Under the pieces are notes generated by a model. It was not told the origin of the DNA, searched no databases, and worked only from the letters and a program-made list of their open reading frames with translations. Position numbers and translations under genes: made by a program. Shown here in pieces: positions 55,720-64,000 of a stretch of 64,000 bases of DNA (position 1 is its first letter; each line of letters opens with the position of its first letter). The DNA is from Evernia prunastri (Eukaryota > Ascomycota > Lecanoromycetes > Lecanorales > Parmeliaceae): the NCBI GenBank assembly GCA_003184365.1, contig NKYR01000032.1:248001-312000 (forward strand), in the 5' to 3' direction.

Positions 55720-57850
55720 TCACTCAATGCTCATGTTCATCAATCCATCATGAGTGTCGGTCATCCCTTGTAGTCCCACCCGCTTCGAAGGTCCTCCGGA
55801 CCCATTTATGCTGCCGCTGCTGCCTGCACTGCTCACTCTGTCCCCAGATATATGGACGCTAGGAACCTCGCGACTACCCTTTGGGGTGCCCCACCAGCCC
55901 CCATCGCGCTGTAAAGGCGACTGCGGAAGGATTGGAGTGTTTTGGAGGCTCAGCCCTGGCGAGACAGCACGACGTTTGAAGTAGTTCGGATCGAAATCAT
56001 CATCTCGCATGCGCTTGTTGTTGCCTTTCTTCGGCATCTCGAAAACGGTGGTCTGGGTCGTAGATGCCAGAGACTCCTGTGAGTTGGATGGCCTTGCAGC
56101 CGTTTGGTGTGGAGTGGAGGGCTGCAAAGACCCTATCGGAGTGTCCATGTTCATGTCTTCACTCATACCAGAAGGGCTCTCTCTCGGTATGATCGGCGGC
56201 GGAGGTGTTCGCATTCGCTCGTCAAAATTATTCCAGAAGGCCGAGCCTCCAGAATTTTTGATGGCCTGATGTGAGAATGCACTTGAGGAGCGCCGACTGC
56301 AGTTATCTTCAACATTCATTGACGGATCTTCAGAGATGTTTTCCGAGCTATCCAATGGACCAGCTGTGGCAGTCAGATTGGGCGAGGACGCTGCCGTGGT
56401 TGGTTGCGAAGGGTGGAGATTTAGGTCGCTATCCGCATCACTTTCCCGAACCTGTCGAATAACTTCGGCCTCTCTACGGACTTCACTATCGATGGGCGCC
56501 CCTTCTTCAAGAAGCGCAGCTCGAATCCGTGCAAAGCCCTTGGTCTTCGGCTAGAGACTGTATGAGCATAGGGCAAGAGGAAATTACAGAACGGTTGATT
56601 GTATCTGTCACAGAGGTCAGACTTACCAGCATATTTCCTCTTCGTGACACTGCCTTTCGAATGACATTCCTACGTTCATCCATATTTGGTGTCACCGGTG
56701 TTGGTATCGGCACGTCTTCATGTGAATGCATTCGAAGAAGCCCTTCGCCGTCGCTTTGCTCTGCATCAGATAGCTGCATGTCGTTCGTGCCCAAACTTAA
56801 GCTTTCTCTCCTTGAGTTCATCTCTTTCTTTGAGGGTTCATCCAGAAAGTATCCTCCATTCATGCTTATACTGCTCTCAATGCTTCTCAGCAAAGGAGGT
56901 GAGGACGGCCCTGGGCTATGCAAGGAGCTTTGTCCACTGGCACTACTCGAGCTCATCCTTTTCCTCCGTGATTTTACGCGATGTCTTTGGTAGCTCATCA
57001 ATTTTGAGGCTGCGGGGGAAAATGCGCCGATCCCGTCTCCGCCAGGGCTTGATGCGGCTGAGCCAAAGGGATTGCTATATCCGTTCCCCAAATGATTGAA
57101 ATGTGGTGTCATGTGAATTGTATCATCATCTTCTCCGTTGTCCATCACTTCATCTCCATCTGAGGATGTGCTGCCTGAATCATACTCCATCACACTAGAG
57201 CTCCCCACAGAGCTTGATAGAACTGTTTTCTCAGCGTTCGCCATCGTAGACCAAAGGAGATTTGGTATGCTATTTGGGGATTCTGGCACACTAGGATTGT
57301 TTGGTGGACTAAAAAGGCTTTTGCGCGGCATCATGCTGCCTCGAGACCCAACAATGGGAGAAGATTCTGGAGACGACTCGGCTAATGTGGAATGATGTAG
57401 ATTTGTCGCAGCTCTTGAGAAGTCCATTCCCCGTGATCTTCTCGGTAGTACAGAGGAAGGCGAGGGGAATGATGCTGCTGTCTCTGGTTTGGGTGAGACA
57501 GGGACGCGCTTGGTCAAGTTGGCTGTACTTGTGCTACTAATATCTCTCGGTGGCATCTGTAGACTCAGGCCTCGAGGAACGGCACTGGGTCGTTTGGGAG
57601 TGACAGGACCGGATGCGACACTGAGGTCATCCTTGGAGGCTCGCCGAGAATCGATGAATAGAGGAGATGGTGACAATATCGACTTGAAGCCTTGAGAGGA
57701 CCAAGGCCTGCGTTTCTTCGGGTGTTCCGGCGGTATCTCCAATCCAGAGTTCTCATTGCCCGGTTCGCCGCTGCCATTTTCAGCCTCTTGATGGGTCATT
57801 TGACTCGGCAGCGGCGCCTCGTGTTGAATTTCTCCCTCTAGATCGGCCAT
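55720..57850 (-). CDS. Conserved fungal protein of unknown function
   Basis: This is a long Ser/Pro-rich protein, 684 residues from the first in-frame ATG. One intron (56551-56626) joins DERRNVIRKAVSRRGNML to PKTKGFARIRAALLEEGAPI, a block I recall from Pezizomycotina proteins of unknown role. Another conserved-type block near the end is KRMRDDDFDPNYFKRRAVSPG followed by SLQNTPILPQSPL. The composition and basic/acidic patches suggest a nuclear regulator, but this is inference. The frame stays open upstream to 57952 with coding-like residues (SKSSRVKHVARDQLRSAIFG) but no ATG, so a short first exon upstream is missing from this model. Existence is confident; function is unknown. Confidence 0.75.
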
Positions 57851-57952
57851 TAACACCTCAGAGTCACTTTGGCTGCTTCTGTTGTCTCCGAAGATGGCAG
57901 ATCTAAGCTGATCCCTTGCAACATGCTTAACGCGCGAACTTTTCGAGTTCAA

Positions 57953-58834
57953 CTTCAGTCAGTTAGGACTGGAGGTTCGTCATACGCGCCGTTGCCGCGT
58001 CGCCAAGCCAAAGGAATGTGTCCCCTACTTTAATAGGTCTAGAGTGACCGCCGCTTAGAGGAGGTTTCCGAGAATAACATGAACGAACGATTCTGCGAAG
58101 ATGGAAGGAACAGCAGGGAGGATTACCTTGATATGGAGGATAAGCGGGAAGGAGAAGGTAGTAGAGGATGACAAACGGCACACGACGAATGGTGGGACAT
58201 AGCGTAGTTATTCGCAGCCAACAATGTATTCTCATAAATCTCTCCAAGCATTTCGATACTCTACAATTTAGACGACTTTGGCCTGCGTTCCAAGCCTACT
58301 TTAAACAATCTAAGTCGGAAATCCTGTCACCTCAATGAATCGGCCTGCATTTGATTGCGTTTAATCACAGCATCAGGGCCTATCTCACCGTTCAAAATCT
58401 ACTTGCTACTGAAGCCACAGCCAAGCCGTTCAACAGAGTGGCATTTGGAGAAGTCGAGCACGAGACTGATCCATGGGCGAAAACGGCTGCTCGACGGTTG
58501 CACAGTGTATCACGCTAATTCATCGCATCGACTAGGCCTCAGATCACGTGTCTACAGCCGCCAATTGGGAAAGACAGTCAAATCGAAGTACATTTCGTGT
58601 TCATCAAGAGTTCATCAGGGATATTGTGGAGATATTCGTATTGAGCTACCTGAAAACGTATACACTTTTGGTGCTCGTACGCCACAACTAGGACCACTAA
58701 GCAGGTCTGATTACCCCATAAGTATGACTCAAGATGTATAGATGAATAAGCAGACCTATTTATTCAAAGAGCATAATTCAAGATATATATATAGATCCTA
58801 CTATCCTGACTTAGATTATTTCCTTCACGCATTG
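57953..58834. promoter_or_regulatory. Divergent upstream region, about 0.9 kb
   Basis: This interval separates the unknown minus-strand gene from the decarboxylase. It probably includes the missing 5' exon of the former. An ATATATATATAG run at about 58783-58794 lies about 40 bp before the preferred decarboxylase ATG and could be its TATA element. Confidence 0.45.
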
Positions 58835-60379
58835 ATGGAGGACATTAAGGATTTGGCCTGTTTGGAAAATGCCCACGCCCACGCGTTGGAGATTCTCCAA
58901 AAGCAGTCCAGCGCAGTACTGCCAGAATTGTCCGCGTTGGAAAACGCAAGGTCCACCCTCTTTCGAACTATTCCTCAGCACGGCTGGGGCATAGAAAAGG
59001 CCACGCATCATATCCTGCAAGACATTGCTCCCGCCCTAAATGCGTCAAGCCTTTCTCCAAATTACTACGGCTTCGTTACAGGAGGCGTTACGCCCGCAGC
59101 CAGAGTCGCCGACAACCTGGTCTCAGCTTATGATCAGAACCCCGCGGTTCACCTGCCAGATCAAACGGTGGCCAGTAATGTGGAAGACCGGGCCCTGCGG
59201 CTCCTGATGGATCTCCTGTCTTTCGATCAAACAGAGTGGTCGGGCGTTTTTAGTACTGGAGCTACGGCGAGTAATGTTCTCGGATTGGCTTACGGCCGCG
59301 AGTATATTCTCAATGAACGTATCAAAAGCCGCTTGGGGCCTGACTCGGAAGAGAGCGTCGGATCCCTCGGCTTACTCAAAGCCTGTCGCGTAGCCGGCGT
59401 CGAGGAGATCAACATTTTTACCACCATGGCGCATTCCTCTCTGTTCAAGGCTTCGAGTATCTTGGGAATGGGCCGAGCTTGCGTTCATGATGCTGGAACA
59501 TCGAGTGGCTGTCTCACCTTCGATCTGCAGAAATTAGAACAGCGACTGAAGTCTGGTCATCACAACAGCGCTTCGATTGTCGTGGTCTCCTGTGGTGAGG
59601 TCAACACGGGTCTCTTCGCAACCCACAGCCTTGCAGAAGTCCAAGCCTTGAGGAACCTCTGTGATAAGTATGGGGCCTGGCTGCACGTCGACGGAGCCTT
59701 TGGTCTCTTCACAAGACTTCTCGATGGACTGCCCGAATTCGAGACCGTAGCGCAAGGTGGGCTAGGCTTGACATTAGCCGACTCGGTTGCTGGCGACGGG
59801 CACAAGCTGTTGAACGTCCCCTATGACTGTGGCTTCCTCTTCTGCCGTCACCCAAGCATTGCTCAGCGAGTCTTTCAGAATCCAAACGCCGCCTATCTAA
59901 ACACCAAAAATGCGGCCACAGACACGATACAGTCGCCAATGAACATTAGTATAGAAAATTCGCGGCGCTTCAGGGGACTACCGGTGTATGCGACCCTGGT
60001 GGCTTACGGCCGTGAGGGGTACGTAGACATGCTCAAGAGACAGATCCGCTTCACGCGAGCGGTGGCTGCACATATCTTTGATCATGCAGATTTCGAGCTC
60101 CTTCCCAAGGATGTCTTCAAAGAAAAAGCCAGCATCGATAAGAACATCTTCATCATCGTGCTTTTCAAGGCCAAGGACAAAAAAATGAACGACACGCTCG
60201 TTAGAAGGATCAATAGGAGCTCAAAAATGTACGTGTCAGGGACTGCGTGGGATAATTGTCCAGCGACCCGGATTGCGGTCTCGAATTGGCAAGTTGATCC
60301 GGATCGTGACCTACACATTGTGAGGACGGTTCTCGCGAACGTACTCAGCGAGTGGTCAACAGAAAGCTTAGATACTTAA
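58835..60379 (+). CDS. PLP-dependent group II amino acid decarboxylase
   Basis: This is an intronless 514-residue enzyme of the pyridoxal-phosphate decarboxylase family that includes glutamate, tyrosine, tryptophan and diaminobutyrate decarboxylases. Visible landmarks are NYYGFVTGGVTPAARVADNL, the substrate/cofactor region VFSTGATASNVLGLAYGRE, HVDGAFG and the Schiff-base lysine motif DGHKLLNVPYDCG (Lys324). The substrate cannot be told from sequence. The frame is open from an ATG at 58742, but the ATG at 58835 (MEDIKDLACLENA) is preferred because the family starts there and an AT-rich TATA-like run lies between. Neighbours do not form a pathway with it. Confidence 0.88.
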   Translation: MEDIKDLACLENAHAHALEILQKQSSAVLPELSALENARSTLFRTIPQHGWGIEKATHHILQDIAPALNASSLSPNYYGFVTGGVTPAARVADNLVSAYDQNPAVHLPDQTVASNVEDRALRLLMDLLSFDQTEWSGVFSTGATASNVLGLAYGREYILNERIKSRLGPDSEESVGSLGLLKACRVAGVEEINIFTTMAHSSLFKASSILGMGRACVHDAGTSSGCLTFDLQKLEQRLKSGHHNSASIVVVSCGEVNTGLFATHSLAEVQALRNLCDKYGAWLHVDGAFGLFTRLLDGLPEFETVAQGGLGLTLADSVAGDGHKLLNVPYDCGFLFCRHPSIAQRVFQNPNAAYLNTKNAATDTIQSPMNISIENSRRFRGLPVYATLVAYGREGYVDMLKRQIRFTRAVAAHIFDHADFELLPKDVFKEKASIDKNIFIIVLFKAKDKKMNDTLVRRINRSSKMYVSGTAWDNCPATRIAVSNWQVDPDRDLHIVRTVLANVLSEWSTESLDT

Positions 60380-60647
60380 GTATTACTGTGTGTGATTATA
60401 GAGTAGGAATGTATCGAACTTGGATACCTTATTTGATTGACTCGGTCCACTTATGCGTGATGGCTAAAGCTGATGCGACAACGTTTCGAGGCCTTGGACA
60501 CCACCTGCACGCCTTTTTACAGATCGCAAGATTCCAAGTTTGCGTAACTTCGCTATTTCCGACGTTTAGCTGATGACCATAACTCCTGGCGAGGCCTAAT
60601 AGAGTGGAGGCACAATTTCAATTTGTTTCTTCCGCTGTATAAGACCA

Positions 60648-61466
60648 TCACTTCTTTTTCTTCTCCATTGCCTCCATCTTCTCCTCCAAAGTTGCAACAT
60701 ACGTATGAATCTTCTGCACCGCCGCTTGAAGCGCCTGCGTAGATGCAAGACAAATCAGCTTGTGGTCTTCGACTAGAGTGTGTGAAATAGGCGATCTCAT
60801 TGAAAGTCTATCGAACGAGCATGACCCAATCTATAAGCCCAAAAATGCATGATCCAGGAGTCTCGGTGTCAATCCCTCCTCACCCCGCCATTATTGCCAT
60901 CTCAACTTATTAGAAAGTCGCCATCAGCTCGTATGCCATTGTAATCGTACAGTCGTCTATCGATCGTCTATTGGGACCCCGTACGTATGTATGATACAAT
61001 GCCCACACAAAGCCTATCAAATGCCGCCACAATGTATGCATCTAAATAGCCACACGCTCGTACAACTCATCAACGGAATCTCTACTGACATAGATATCCT
61101 CTGTGAGCAGCTCATTCGACACCTTGTATTCCTCCAGGATATAGTAATAGGTGCCCGCGCCCGCGAGGGTGGACCCGAGGAGGAAGCCGAACATCCTGCA
61201 GCGCGATAAGAACAAGTCAGCTACTTGTGGTCTCGATGAAGCCAACCAGGAGGGTAGACAAGGCAGATAGGGGTCAGGTTCGATGGAATAGGGGCTTTCA
61301 CGCACCCTCCTCTGAAAGCGCCGACGGGTTTCCGCACTGGCATTGCGGTGGCTGTCGCGTCTTGCAGGCGAGCTGATGATTGGAACGTTCTGGAGGTACG
61401 GAGGGGAGAGACAGTGGAGGTTTGGCGGAGAGCGCGCATTGAAGGGGCGAGTATTTTGGAGGCCAT
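60648..61466 (-). CDS. Small mitochondrial-type membrane protein with C-terminal coiled coil
   Basis: Three exons give a 117-residue protein. Introns are 61196-61305 and the long 60735-61089 (355 bp; donor GTCAGT, acceptor TCTACGCAG). The N-terminus is a typical mitochondrial presequence, basic and Ser/Arg-rich (MASKILAPSMRALRQTS). The motif RKPVGAFRGGMFGFLLGSTLAGAGTYYYI follows and is a single membrane segment. Then come EEYKVSNELLTEDIY and, from the last exon, ALQAAVQKIHTYVATLEEK with a KKKK end forming a coiled coil. I recall fungal homologues with this order but no assigned function. Without the third exon the frame ends early at 61066 or so. Structure is well supported; function is unknown. 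Confidence 0.75.
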
Positions 61467-61839
61467 GGTGAAAGGGTGGAGTCTTGCTGAATTGTAGGTT
61501 GCTCGATGGTGTTGGATTACTGGTTTCGGGATGTGGAAAAGAGGGTGGGTGTGGAGTGAGAATTTTCAGAGTATTTACGTTCAGTGGGGAACAACGTTGG
61601 GGAATCAATGGTTGAACGGGTATGAAAAATGGCTCGTGCTCTTCCGCGATGCAGTGGCGATCACGAAACCTTGGCGCTAGTTTATTTTTGGCTTTGTTGT
61701 TAGTGGCTGGCTCCCTTTTTACGTCCGTATCTCTTCCACTTGCCCTCTCCTTGGATCTGTACTTTTCAATCGGGTTTCCACTGACATTTATTGTATCAAT
61801 CACTCTATATTGAAAAGAACTCGTTAATTGGCCTACAGC
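61467..61839. promoter_or_regulatory. Shared upstream region of mitochondrial and MYND genes
   Basis: This 373-bp interval lies between divergent ATGs. No recognised element was found. Confidence 0.45.
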
Positions 61840-62724
61840 ATGCCGGTCACAAAGCCCCAGATTCTCCTGCTACAATTAGGCGACCAAGAGGACCTCTTCA
61901 ACAACCTTTACACGGGCCTCTGCACCAAGATCCAGAGCAAGTACACAGTCGTCAAGACCAGTTCCTTGACCGCGGAGCATCTGGCCCATTCAGAAGCTGT
62001 TATAGAGACCGACGGTGGCCTTTCCAAGAAGAAATACAAAAACATCCAAATCAGGCTTTCTGAGTATGCGAAAGCTGGCGGCACAGTTATCCTCGCCTGT
62101 CTGTTCAGCAACTTCGTTTCCGAACCCGACTTTGACTTCATGTGCCAGAATATGGACCTGCCTTGGGGCTGGGGCGACTATCATCGCACAGTCTTTGCGT
62201 TGAATCCTAATTTCGCACCCGTCTTTGACCGTGACGTTTTCAAGACGCTCAAGCAGTCATATAGTATGAAAGCTGCGCACTTAACCAATGTTCACGCTGA
62301 CGCCAAGATCTACGTTCCAACCGATGATTCGCGGGTTCAGTCTGCTGTGTTTCCGCCTGACGAGGTCGACACACGACAGAGTCCAGCCGTTTGGCAGAAG
62401 CATGGACGAGGTCACGTCGCCTACATCGGTGATGTGAACAACGAGAGCCCTTCTCAAGCTCTGATAATGGCTATGCTGAGTAAGTGGCTGGCATCTTGCC
62501 AAATCTCCGTGATTCCATGCTGATGTAGGCCAGATACAGCCGCAAAAGGGGCCCAAGGCCAGGGTGTGGCAGATGTATCTGTCGATCTCCCAGCCTTGGT
62601 GCCTGGCTGCGAGGCGTGCGGTAAGGATACTCCAGTTAAGAGGTGCGCGGGTTGCAGGAATGTGCAATATTGTTCTGTTGATTGCCAGAAGGCGGACTGG
62701 AGGTTTCACAAGGCGGATTGCTAG
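61840..62724 (+). CDS. MYND zinc-finger protein
   Basis: This 276-residue protein has an N-terminal alpha/beta region beginning MPVTKPQILLLQLGDQEDLF. That region has the look of a Rossmann-like or amidotransferase-like fold (GGTVILACLFSNFVSEPDF, GHVAYIGDVNNESPSQALI), but no catalytic motif is evident. The last 40 residues, from the second exon, are a complete MYND zinc finger: CEACGKDTPVKRC, CRNVQYCSVDC and H...C in the standard spacing. MYND fingers mediate protein contacts. The intron is 62480-62533; the acceptor GGCCAG rather than the nearer TGTAG keeps the frame. The upstream frame to 61828 has only TTG, so 61840 is the start. Confidence 0.8.
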
Positions 62725-63037
62725 ATAACAGCATCATAAAAGGCATCATAAACAGCGCATCTATCGCCGAGCACACATGTAGTATGGGCACGTTAGCGGT
62801 GCAATGAATTAACACGATACAGCGTAGCTCATAGTTCAAGGCCGCTTCTGCATGATTCATGAAATTCGAAGGCTTGGAAGGATAGTAACTCAGGCTCCGT
62901 TCTTCACAACAGTGCCGTCCTGATTGCATTGTGTGTTGTAGTATGAGTGCATGGACGTCGAGCATTCTCTGGTACTAGCCATCAAGGTTTGACCTCGAGC
63001 TGTGTTCTCTGTAGACGTATTCCATAGCTGTCCATTG
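62725..63037. other. Convergent spacer
   Basis: About 310 bp separate the MYND gene and GST gene stops. Nothing further was recognised. Confidence 0.45.
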
Positions 63038-63898
63038 CTAGTCCCCATCGAGGAGTTCCTCAATAGATTCGAAAGTTCCGATGCCTGGACTAACCTTCAG
63101 GCGCCTGACTAATCTCCGTCTCGAGCCTTGCTCACTCACAAATAGATGACTTCTAGAAAGGCCCTTTAATTCCGAGAATTTGGTGATATTGTGGCGCGAA
63201 AAGGCATCTATTCCTTCACAAGTCTTGACGATTCTTTCAATCGTTGAATATCCCCGTTCTTCGTTGAACCTCATGCCATGTCCATACAGGCTTTGTATGA
63301 TTGCCACCAAACAAACATCCGCGATCGAAACTTCATCTCCGACAGAAAACTCTCCAGCTGACTCCTTTGCTATGGCTTCGTAGACCCTCATCCTCGTGAG
63401 CACATTGACAATCCAGATTTTCCTTATCTTTCTTTGGGTCTCGTCCTCTTCCACGTGTCTCGCATCTCTTGTAGCATGTGCGAGCTTTGAAAGACGCTTT
63501 AGGCGATCGTAAACTCGAGGGTTCAGCAAAGGCTGAATATCACAAGCGACCAGCAACGCGAGATCCCGGACTTTAGAGCGCGCAGCCATGTTGGTCACAG
63601 GAGGTATAAGACGCACGACCCCGGGATAGGATTCCTCGAGGAATTCTAACATACCGAGCGATTGAGTCAGGACCAGGGGCTCGCCACTGCTGTAATAAGC
63701 CTCAAGGGTTGGCACTGTAGCGTTATGATGCTTCTGAAAGTATTTCAATGCGTTGTGCGGTTTGGATGCTTCGCCTTGGGGTTTGTAGTCCACGATTTCC
63801 AGAGGTATGTTTTTGAGGGAGGCGGCAATGCGGACGCGTGCGCTGCAATTAGACCACGGCCGACTATAAAGTACGAGCCTGGAGGGTTGAGAAGCCAT
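63038..63898 (-). CDS. Glutathione S-transferase, zeta class / maleylacetoacetate isomerase-like
   Basis: This intronless 286-residue protein has an N-terminal thioredoxin-like GST domain (LVLYSRPWSNCSARVRIAASLK...IVDYKPQGEASKP, TVPTLEAY, VLTQSLGMLEFLEESYP). A helical C-terminal domain follows, with LLVACDIQPLLNPRVYDRL and FSVGDEVSIADVCLVAIIQSLYG. The order and motifs fit maleylacetoacetate isomerase, the glutathione-dependent step of tyrosine and phenylalanine breakdown. The active-site motif reads SNCSARVRIA rather than the usual SSCxxRVRIAL. A C-terminal extension of about 40 residues is longer than in the family. No other tyrosine catabolism gene is in the window, so the exact reaction is uncertain. 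Confidence 0.78.
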   Translation of the reverse strand: MASQPSRLVLYSRPWSNCSARVRIAASLKNIPLEIVDYKPQGEASKPHNALKYFQKHHNATVPTLEAYYSSGEPLVLTQSLGMLEFLEESYPGVVRLIPPVTNMAARSKVRDLALLVACDIQPLLNPRVYDRLKRLSKLAHATRDARHVEEDETQRKIRKIWIVNVLTRMRVYEAIAKESAGEFSVGDEVSIADVCLVAIIQSLYGHGMRFNEERGYSTIERIVKTCEGIDAFSRHNITKFSELKGLSRSHLFVSEQGSRRRLVRRLKVSPGIGTFESIEELLDGD

Positions 63899-64000
63899 TG
63901 TGGCCGCATACTACCCACACTAATCGCAAGGTTGATGCTACAATCAATCGGCAGAGGGGAAGCTTGCGCGCAGCGAGCTTCGCCAATTAGGTACTTGGTC

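Noticed and set aside
1..64000. CRISPR arrays, operons, ribosome-binding sites
   Set aside because: The window is fungal nuclear DNA with spliced genes; no such array or operon structure is present.

Overview
This window is nuclear DNA of a filamentous ascomycete (Pezizomycotina). The genes are split by many short GT-AG introns, mostly 46-70 bp, with branch points like CTAAC or CTGAC. The gene content is typical of the group: a DUF1752/DUF3295 protein, an HP1 with chromo and chromoshadow domains, a long BLM/Sgs1-type RecQ helicase, KAR9, DOP1 and a rhodanese-fused ubiquitin protease. I cannot place it to genus. No CRISPR array, IS element, tRNA or rRNA gene was recognised. Gene models below were built by joining exons on splice signals, reading phase and remembered family sequence; no search was run.

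Layout. 1-2.2 kb: DUF1752/DUF3295 gene (-). 2.2-8.3 kb: a gene-poor stretch holding a 15-N assembly gap whose two flanks are near-identical. 8.3-16 kb: CCT5 (-), HP1 (+), a conserved fungal unknown (-), LSB5-like VHS/GAT protein (+). 16-24 kb: KAR9 (-), another conserved unknown (-), acylphosphatase (-). 24.3-32.4 kb: kelch protein KEL3/KLHDC4 (-) divergent from the RecQ helicase (+). 32.7-38 kb: a 74-residue hydrophilic protein (-) and a 1168-residue disordered protein (+), followed by an unresolved candidate gene. 39-54 kb: four endosome/vacuole trafficking genes in a row, MON1 (-), DOP1 (+), VPS27 (-) and a Doa4/USP8-like ubiquitin protease (+). 54-58 kb: actin capping protein alpha (-) and a long conserved unknown (-). 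58.8-64 kb: an intronless PLP decarboxylase (+), a small mitochondrial-type membrane protein (-), a MYND-finger protein (+) and a zeta-class GST / maleylacetoacetate isomerase (-).

Functional links. MON1 (Rab7 activation), DOP1 (endosome-Golgi traffic), VPS27 (ESCRT-0) and the Doa4-like enzyme (cargo deubiquitination) act on one membrane route and lie side by side as two head-to-head pairs. LSB5 and capping protein alpha (actin and endocytosis) and KAR9 (spindle positioning) are also cell-architecture genes. HP1 and RecQ are chromatin and genome-stability genes.

Points that automated annotation could easily miss are very small coding exons (13, 18 and 19 nt, and a 9-nt last coding exon), two stop-free introns of length 3n that look like coding sequence, and a small gene split by a 355-bp intron.
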